This document shows positions 58,292 to 64,000 of a stretch of DNA of 64,000 nt, piece by piece. The DNA is from Streptomyces sp. BK239 (lineage in GTDB: Bacteria > Actinomycetota > Actinomycetes > Streptomycetales > Streptomycetaceae): positions 1-64,000 of the forward strand of contig NZ_SHKS01000012.1 of the NCBI RefSeq assembly GCF_004217285.1. The letters are read 5' to 3'. Under the pieces are notes generated by a model. The model worked only from the letters and a program-made list of their open reading frames with translations. It did not search any database and was not told where the DNA came from. The translations under genes were made by a program, and so were the position numbers. How positions within the stretch are numbered: the first letter of the stretch is position 1; each line of letters starts with the position of its first letter.

Positions 58292-61162
58292 TCAACCGGA
58301 GAAGCCGACGCGCGCGAGCCGCAAGGGGCCGCGCAGCCTCAGCCGCAGATCCCGCACGCCCGCCGCGGTGAACGGGGCGTCCAGGGTGACGTAGTCGTAC
58401 GGTCCCGCCGTCGGCGTCGCGAGGGTCAGCGCGGCGAGGACCGGGCCGCCGTCCACGGTCAGCTCCACCGTGCCCGAGCCGGCCGCCGCCACGCTCACGC
58501 CGGCCGTCCCGCCCCCGAAGTCGCAAGCCCGGTACAGCAGTTCGCCCGCGCCGCCCGCGGCCGGCGTCACCGCGTCGCCCGACGCCTTGGTCAGGTCGAC
58601 GATCTCGGTCCCGCCCTGCTCGTCGAAGTCGACGGCCGCGAGCCCGTCGCGGAGCACCGGGCGCGGGGCGGCCGGCTCCCCGTCGAGCGTGACCGTCGTC
58701 CGCAGCCGCACGTCCTCGCTGGAGGAGCCCACCAGCAGGTCGTACGGGCCCGGCTCCAGCCGCCGGCCGCCCCGCGCCACGTCCCAGAACGCGAAGGCGG
58801 ACAGCGGGACCTCGAAGGACACCTCGGCCCCCTCGCCCGGCGCGAGCGTCAGACGGCGGTGGGCCAGCAGCTCACGGCGCGGCCGGGTCACCGACGGGTC
58901 CACCGCGCGCGTGTAGAGCTGCGCCACCTCGTCGGCGGGCACGTCCCCCATGTTGACGACCGTGAAGGACACCCGCGCCGTGTCCTCGCCGTCGTCCCCG
59001 AGGCGCGCCTTCAGATCGGCGTACGCGAACGACGCGTACGACAGCCCGTGCCCGAACGGGAACAGCGGCCTGCCCTCGAAGTACAGGTACGTCTGCCGGC
59101 CGCCGATCACGTCGTAGTCGAGCAGGTCGGGAAGGTCCGCGTCGTCGGCGTACCAGGTCTGCGGCAGGCGGCCCGCGGGGGAGACGTCGCCGGCCAGCAC
59201 CCGCGCCAGCGCCGTGCCCCCGGCCTGGCCGCCGTGCGCCGTCCACAGCACCCCGGACAGCGGCCCCGCGTCGAACGCGTACGGGTAGGCCGACACCAGC
59301 GCGAGCACCACGCGCGCGTCGCCGGACCGGGCCGCCGCCAGGAGCCGCTCCTGCTGCGCGGGCAGGCGCAGGGTGGTGCGGTCCTCGGTCTCCCGGCCGT
59401 TGATGTGCGGGTCGTTGCCCGCCACCACCACGACGACGTCCGCCTCGGCGGCCACCCGGGCCACCGCGTCCTCGCCGCGCTCGACGACGACCAGCTCGAA
59501 CACCTCGGGCTCGTCCTCGGCAACCTTCACACCCTCGGCGGTGACACAGACGTGGCGACCCGTTCCGATGTGCCGGAGGAGGTGACCGTTGCCATGGGCG
59601 TCGGTCCCGGAGCCCGGTGCCGCCTCCAGGCGGAACGTCTCCTGCACCACCCAGCCGCCGGGCCGGTCGGCGGAGGCCCGCAGGAAGCCGTCCTCGGCGA
59701 CCGAGAGGTAACGGCCGTCGGGAGCGCGCAGGGTGAGGACCCCGTCGCCCCAGTCGGCGAGCGCCAGCTCCGTGCCGGCGGGGCCGGCCGTGAGCGGGGG
59801 GAGGTCGGTGCGGCCCGCGAGCAGCGCCGGGTCCAGAGCGCCCTGCGCGCCACGCGTCTCGTCGGCTGCCTCGGGGGCGGCCGGGACGTGCAGGAACGTG
59901 CCCGCGGACGTCTTCAGCAGGACGCGGTCCACGCCCTCCGCGAACGCCACGCGGTCCGCCCCGAACCGCTCGTACAACCCCTCCAGGGGAGTCGAGCGGT
60001 GGATCAGCGTGCCGCTGTACCAGTCGAGCTTGCACTCGTCGGCGAGCGGGCCGACCACCGCGATCCGGGTGTCGGCGGCGAGCGGCAGGACGCCGTCGTT
60101 GCGCAGCAGGACCACCGCCTGCTCGGCGGCCTCCAGGGCGAGTGCGCGGTGGGCCGGGGTGTCGAACTCGCCGGTGTCCGCGTGCGGGTCGTGGTGCGGG
60201 TCGAACTCGCCGAGGCGGAAACGGACCGAGAGCTGCCGGCGGACCGCCGTGTCGACGTCGGCCTCGGTCAGCAGGCCCCGCTCCAGCGCGCCCCGCACCC
60301 GGGCGGTGATCTGCGAACCGTCCGTGCCGTGGTCGGTGAAGCTGTCCACGCCGGCGGTGAGCGAGGCCGCCGTCGCCTCCTCGTGCGTGTCGAAGTAGTG
60401 CTCGGAGTCGACCAGGTTGGAGGGGGCGCCCGCGTCCGAGCACACCATCAGCTCCTGCTCGGTCCAGGTGCGCAACTGCTCCCGCAGATACGGCGAGACA
60501 TGGTTGGGACGCCCGTTGACCAGGTTGTACGCCGGCATCACCCCGGCGACCGCGCCCGCCTCGACCGTCTCGCGGAAGGCGCGCAGATCGTACTCGTGCA
60601 GCACGCGCGGCCGGACCGAGGAGGACGTGACGTCGCGGCCGGTCTCGTTGTTGTGGGCCAGCCAGTGCTTGAGGACCGGCGCGGTGCGCCAGTACGTCGG
60701 ATGCTCGCCGCGCAGCCCGCGGGTGTAGGCGGTCGCGATGGCGGAGGTCAGCTTCGGGTCCTCGGAGTAGCCCTCCTCGTTGCGGCCCCACAGCGGGTGG
60801 CGCAGCAGGTTGACCGTGGGCGACCAGACGTTCAGGCCCACCCGCTCGTCGCGGGCGCGCATCGCGCGGACCTCCCGGGACACCGCCTCGCCGACCCGGC
60901 GCACCAGGTCCGGGTTCCAGGTCGCGCCGAGCCCCACCGCCTGCGGGAACACCGTCGCCGGGCCCATCCAGGCCACCCCGTGCAGCGCCTCCTGGCCGGT
61001 GCGGAACGCGGCGATCCCCAGGCGTTCGACGGCGGGGACGAACTGGTGCAGGAAGGAGATCTTCTCGTCCAGGGTCAGCCGCGCCAGCAGGTCGTCGACG
61101 CGCTTCGGGAACGGCAGCTGCGGATCGCGGAAAGGCGGCGTGGGCGGCATGGATGCGGTCAC
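58292..61162 (-). CDS. Glycoside hydrolase family 3 beta-glycosidase
   Basis: About 956 residues from GTG 61162 (AGGGA upstream); an ATG at 61219 would put the LacI-type palindrome inside the coding region. Domains: N-terminal GH3 barrel with nucleophile Asp243 (VCSDAGAPSN), C-terminal GH3 domain (VVVVAGNDPHINGRETEDRT then LPQTWYADDADL), a fibronectin III-like domain, and an extra C-terminal beta domain. A beta-trefoil/fascin-like insertion (DGRYLSVAEDGFLRAS, about 410-560) splits the second domain. There is no signal peptide, so it would act on imported oligosaccharides. Confidence 0.85.
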   Translation of the reverse strand: MTASMPPTPPFRDPQLPFPKRVDDLLARLTLDEKISFLHQFVPAVERLGIAAFRTGQEALHGVAWMGPATVFPQAVGLGATWNPDLVRRVGEAVSREVRAMRARDERVGLNVWSPTVNLLRHPLWGRNEEGYSEDPKLTSAIATAYTRGLRGEHPTYWRTAPVLKHWLAHNNETGRDVTSSSVRPRVLHEYDLRAFRETVEAGAVAGVMPAYNLVNGRPNHVSPYLREQLRTWTEQELMVCSDAGAPSNLVDSEHYFDTHEEATAASLTAGVDSFTDHGTDGSQITARVRGALERGLLTEADVDTAVRRQLSVRFRLGEFDPHHDPHADTGEFDTPAHRALALEAAEQAVVLLRNDGVLPLAADTRIAVVGPLADECKLDWYSGTLIHRSTPLEGLYERFGADRVAFAEGVDRVLLKTSAGTFLHVPAAPEAADETRGAQGALDPALLAGRTDLPPLTAGPAGTELALADWGDGVLTLRAPDGRYLSVAEDGFLRASADRPGGWVVQETFRLEAAPGSGTDAHGNGHLLRHIGTGRHVCVTAEGVKVAEDEPEVFELVVVERGEDAVARVAAEADVVVVVAGNDPHINGRETEDRTTLRLPAQQERLLAAARSGDARVVLALVSAYPYAFDAGPLSGVLWTAHGGQAGGTALARVLAGDVSPAGRLPQTWYADDADLPDLLDYDVIGGRQTYLYFEGRPLFPFGHGLSYASFAYADLKARLGDDGEDTARVSFTVVNMGDVPADEVAQLYTRAVDPSVTRPRRELLAHRRLTLAPGEGAEVSFEVPLSAFAFWDVARGGRRLEPGPYDLLVGSSSEDVRLRTTVTLDGEPAAPRPVLRDGLAAVDFDEQGGTEIVDLTKASGDAVTPAAGGAGELLYRACDFGGGTAGVSVAAAGSGTVELTVDGGPVLAALTLATPTAGPYDYVTLDAPFTAAGVRDLRLRLRGPLRLARVGFSG

Positions 61163-61546
61163 GTGGGGATCCCTCGGCGCTGGAGCGGAAGAATGCTTTC
61201 GAAGCGCTTCGATGCTCATTCGCCTCGGGGGTGGGTGTCAAGGGACCCCACCGCAACAAGTCCGACAACCAGGCGTCATTTCAAGCCGACTGTGCGCATG
61301 GGCGGAACCTGCGAAGCGCCGAGGAATCTTGGGAACGACCCTTGTGTACCCCCTGCCCTTCACTTAACCTCGCAGCAACATCGAAGCGCTTCGACGATCC
61401 TACGAGCGGCTGGAGTCGCCATCGGGTGCGCCCAGGCCTGGGAAGACCGGGAGTCGGGACGCGCTTCAGCTCAGCCAGATCCACTCGAGACACCGCAGCC
61501 GACGGCCACCGCCGGGTGTCCTGGTGCGCCATGAAGGGTTGACGCA
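61163..61546. promoter_or_regulatory. Divergent promoter region with two identical LacI-type operators
   Basis: TCGAAGCGCTTCGA, a perfect 14-bp palindrome with the CG-centred LacI/GalR form, occurs at 61199-61212 and 61381-61394, 182 bp apart between their centres. One lies 37 bases before the GH3 start, the other about 150 bases before the sugar-binding protein start. No regulator gene is in the window. Promoter elements are not clear. Confidence 0.8.
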
Positions 61547-63250
61547 ATGACGCCGAACGCCGCTTCCCCCTCCTCAGGTCCTTCCGGGCCCAGCCGGAGA
61601 AGCTTCCTCGCCTCCACGGCGGTCGCCACCGCAGCGGTGGCGGGAGGAATGCCGTTGCTCGCCGCCTGCGGCGGCTCGGACGGCGGCTCGCGCGACGGCA
61701 CCACCTCGGGGAAGAAGGCCAAGAAGATCCTGCCGACGTTCGTCGCCGGCAACATCGTCACCCCCGACATCGCCTCCAAGAACGGCTCCGCGGTCGGCTT
61801 CACCGGCAAGCTCGACCTCGCGGGCCTGAAGTCCTCCGTGCCGGCGAAGCTCGGCAAGGGCGGCAAGGTCACCGTCATGGCCCCGTTCTGGGGCTCGCCG
61901 CCGAAGGGCGACAACGCCTACTACAAGGCGATGAACGACCTGGCCGGCGTCGACGTCCAGTGGCGCAACCAGGACGGCAACACCTACGACCAGAAGCTCG
62001 GCGCGGTCCTCGCCTCCAGCGACGTCCCGGACATGGTGGTCATCCCCGGCTGGAACATGGGCGGCAAGATACCGAGCGCCATCATCGGCAAGTTCGCCGA
62101 CCTCGGCCCCCACCTCTCCGGGGACGCGGTCAAGGAGTTCCCCAACCTGGCGGCGATCCCGACCGAGGCCTGGCAGCGCTCCATCTTCGGCGGCAGGCTG
62201 ATGGGCCTGCCGATCCCCGCCTCGTACGTCCCGAACATCGTGCCCTGCTACCGCCAGGACGTCTTCGACAAGGAGGGCTACCAAGTCCCCAAGTCCGCCG
62301 ACGAGTTCCTGGCGCTGTGCAAGGAGGTCACCAACGCCAGGGCCAAGCGGTGGGCCTGCGGCGACATGAAGTGGACGGCGTTCAACATCTTCGGCGTGCT
62401 GTCCGGCGGCGAGAAGCCCCTCGGCTGGGACATGGTCGACGGCAAGCTGGTCAACCGCATCGAGACGGAGGCCTTCCTCGAGGCGCTGGAGTGGACCCGC
62501 AAGCTGTTCGCCGCCAAGGTCGTCCACCCCGACTTCGAGCTGGGCAAGAGCCAGGCCACCGACCCGGCGCCCAAGTTCGCCGCCGGCGAGTTCCTGATCT
62601 GGAACAACGACATCTCCAACTGGTACGTCCAGACCGCGAGCCAGGCCGCCCAGAACCCCGCCTTCAAGATCTGGGGCATGGACCTCTTCGGCCACGACGG
62701 CGGGCAGCCCACCCTGTGGGCCACCAACCCGGCCAACATGTTCGCCTTCGTCAACAAGAAGGCCTCCGAGGCCGTCGTCCGCGACGCGCTGGCGCTCGCC
62801 AACGTGACCGCCGCCCCGTACGGCACCAAGGAGTACATGCTCACCAACTACGGCGTCGAGGGCACCCACTACACGGTGAAGGACGGCGTGCCCGTCAAGA
62901 ACGACAAGGGCAACAACGAGGTCGCCAACTCCTACACATTCGTCTCCGCCCCCGCCGCGACCATCGCCCACCCCGACTTCCCGGCCGTCGCCAAGGGCCA
63001 GGTCGAATGGCAGCAGCGGATGGGCGCCTTCACCAAGAAGTCGGCCTTCTACGGGATGCAGATCACCGAGCCGACGCGGTTCACCAACCTCACCAACGAC
63101 GTGGAGCAGTTGGAGGACGACATCGTCCGCGGCCGCAAGAAGGTCAGCGACATGCAGCAGTTCGTCGCCGACTGGAAGAGCAAGGGCGGCGACCAACTCC
63201 GCGACTGGTACAAGAAGCTGCTCGACGACAACGGCTCGGCGGCGAGCTGA
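61547..63250 (+). CDS. Sugar ABC transporter substrate-binding lipoprotein
   Basis: A 567-residue extracellular binding protein. The signal has twin arginine (SRRSFLAS) and a lipobox ending at Cys41 (LLAAC). The mature part fits the large LplA/YtcQ-type family 1 sugar-binding proteins (KVTVMAPFWGSPPKGDNAYYKAMNDLAGVDVQWRNQ). The divergent GH3 enzyme suggests a glucoside or xyloside. ATG start with AAGGG upstream. The permease gene follows after 27 bases. Confidence 0.88.
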   Translation: MTPNAASPSSGPSGPSRRSFLASTAVATAAVAGGMPLLAACGGSDGGSRDGTTSGKKAKKILPTFVAGNIVTPDIASKNGSAVGFTGKLDLAGLKSSVPAKLGKGGKVTVMAPFWGSPPKGDNAYYKAMNDLAGVDVQWRNQDGNTYDQKLGAVLASSDVPDMVVIPGWNMGGKIPSAIIGKFADLGPHLSGDAVKEFPNLAAIPTEAWQRSIFGGRLMGLPIPASYVPNIVPCYRQDVFDKEGYQVPKSADEFLALCKEVTNARAKRWACGDMKWTAFNIFGVLSGGEKPLGWDMVDGKLVNRIETEAFLEALEWTRKLFAAKVVHPDFELGKSQATDPAPKFAAGEFLIWNNDISNWYVQTASQAAQNPAFKIWGMDLFGHDGGQPTLWATNPANMFAFVNKKASEAVVRDALALANVTAAPYGTKEYMLTNYGVEGTHYTVKDGVPVKNDKGNNEVANSYTFVSAPAATIAHPDFPAVAKGQVEWQQRMGAFTKKSAFYGMQITEPTRFTNLTNDVEQLEDDIVRGRKKVSDMQQFVADWKSKGGDQLRDWYKKLLDDNGSAAS

Positions 63251-63277
63251 GCCGGCTGCGAGGCAAGGAGAACGGCT

Positions 63278-64000
63278 GTGTCGCACAGCACGGTGCCTCG
63301 GAGCAGGGCCGAGGCCGACGAGACGGAGAAAACCCCGGTGGCGTCCGGCGGCGCCACCGGCCCCGGACGCAGGGCGCCCGCCTCGGGATCGAGCCTGCGG
63401 GTCAGGTTCAGACGCGACCGCGCCCTGCTCCTGATGACCCTGCCGGCGGTCGCCCTGGTCCTGCTCTTCAACTACGTGCCCATCCTCGGCAACGTGGTCG
63501 CCTTCCAGGAGTACGACCCTTACATCAGCGACAACGGCGTCGTCTCCATCTTCAACAGCCCCTGGGTGGGCCTGGACAACTTCCAGCGGATCTTCGAGGA
63601 CTCCGCCTTCTGGAACGCGGTCGAGAACACGCTGGTGCTGTTCGTCATCCAGCTCGTGCTGTTCTTCCCGATCCCCATCCTGCTCGCCCTGCTCATCAAC
63701 AGCGTGGTAAGGCCCCGGGTGCGGGCGGTCGCCCAGGCCGTGCTCTACCTGCCGCACTTCTTCTCCTGGGTGCTGGTCATCGCCGTCTTCCAGCAGCTGT
63801 TCGGCGGCGCCGGCATCCTCTCCCAGCTGCTGCGCGAGAACGGGCACGACGGCCTGAACATCATGGCCGACCCGGACACCTTCGCCCTGCTCATCACCGC
63901 CGAGAGCGTGTGGAAGGACGCCGGCTGGGGGATCATCGTCTTCCTCGCCGCGCTGGCCTCCGTCAGCCCCGACCTCTACGAAGCCGCCGCCATGGACGGC
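63278..64000 (+). CDS. Sugar ABC transporter permease (partial, cut at window end)
   Basis: The GTG at 63278 has AAGGAGA upstream. The reading frame is open to the window edge, 241 codons so far, with a charged N-terminal tail, then LLLMTLPAVALVLLFNYVPI (first helix). SPDLYEAAAMDG near the end is the EAA loop of LplB-type permeases. It partners the preceding binding protein; a second permease probably lies just outside. Confidence 0.88.
   Translation, partial: MSHSTVPRSRAEADETEKTPVASGGATGPGRRAPASGSSLRVRFRRDRALLLMTLPAVALVLLFNYVPILGNVVAFQEYDPYISDNGVVSIFNSPWVGLDNFQRIFEDSAFWNAVENTLVLFVIQLVLFFPIPILLALLINSVVRPRVRAVAQAVLYLPHFFSWVLVIAVFQQLFGGAGILSQLLRENGHDGLNIMADPDTFALLITAESVWKDAGWGIIVFLAALASVSPDLYEAAAMDG

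Noticed and set aside
58253..61534. A 1,093-codon open frame on the plus strand opposite the GH3 gene
   Set aside because: It is antisense to a clear GH3 enzyme. The translated product is Arg/Gly/Val-rich without motifs, an effect of G/C-rich third positions.

Overview
This window is a segment of a Streptomyces-type chromosome. The G+C content is very high throughout, with strong third-position bias, many GTG and TTG starts, and hairpin terminators that mostly lack T-tracts. The decisive marker is whiG, the sporulation sigma factor, sitting between dprA and rpsB. The gene order (rpsP-KH-rimM-trmD-rplS-sipWXYZ, then rpsB-tsf, pyrH-frr-cdsA) is the conserved streptomycete core order. Species cannot be assigned from the sequence alone.

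Positions 1-21,000 are mostly core information processing. They hold a methyltransferase and a SprT-like zinc protein, the rpsP-rimM-trmD-rplS ribosome and tRNA-modification cluster, four consecutive type I signal peptidases, a Nudix hydrolase, a DUF2469 protein, the YraN-ComM-DprA DNA-processing genes, whiG, a TetR regulator, an M23-like secreted protein, rpsB, tsf, pyrH, frr and cdsA. A frame-broken gene remnant lies between cdsA and rlmN.

Positions 21,300-30,350 carry rlmN and then a thiamine (or precursor) ABC transporter, thiBPQ, behind a TPP riboswitch with two downstream hairpins. The second hairpin masks the thiB ribosome binding site. A sortase-type (LAETG) surface protein with a consensus promoter, a VOC protein and a two-gene ABC exporter follow.

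Positions 30,450-58,200 form a polyamine and GABA utilisation region. It contains a putrescine-type aminotransferase, an AsnC regulator, three aldehyde dehydrogenases, a potDABC-like polyamine importer, a PuuB-like FAD oxidase and gabT. Together they could take putrescine through gamma-aminobutyraldehyde and GABA to succinate. Unrelated genes are inserted among them: YceI; a surface protein/lipoprotein sortase/ECF sigma/membrane protein module; GDPD; adenosine deaminase; a DUF4190 protein; NADAR; a prim-pol-like fragment; a PucR regulator; a large VirD4-like membrane ATPase; and a PAP2 phosphatase.

Positions 58,290-64,000 hold a GH3 glycosidase facing away from a sugar ABC transporter (binding protein plus the first permease, cut by the window edge). 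The two are divergent around two identical 14-bp LacI-type palindromes.

The less ordinary signals are the compact sortase/ECF sigma module, a repeated pyrimidine-rich leader motif that can pair with downstream Shine-Dalgarno sequences, a candidate structured RNA behind gabT, and the VirD4-like ATPase in a chromosomal core setting. No CRISPR array, insertion sequence, prophage, rRNA or tRNA gene was found.
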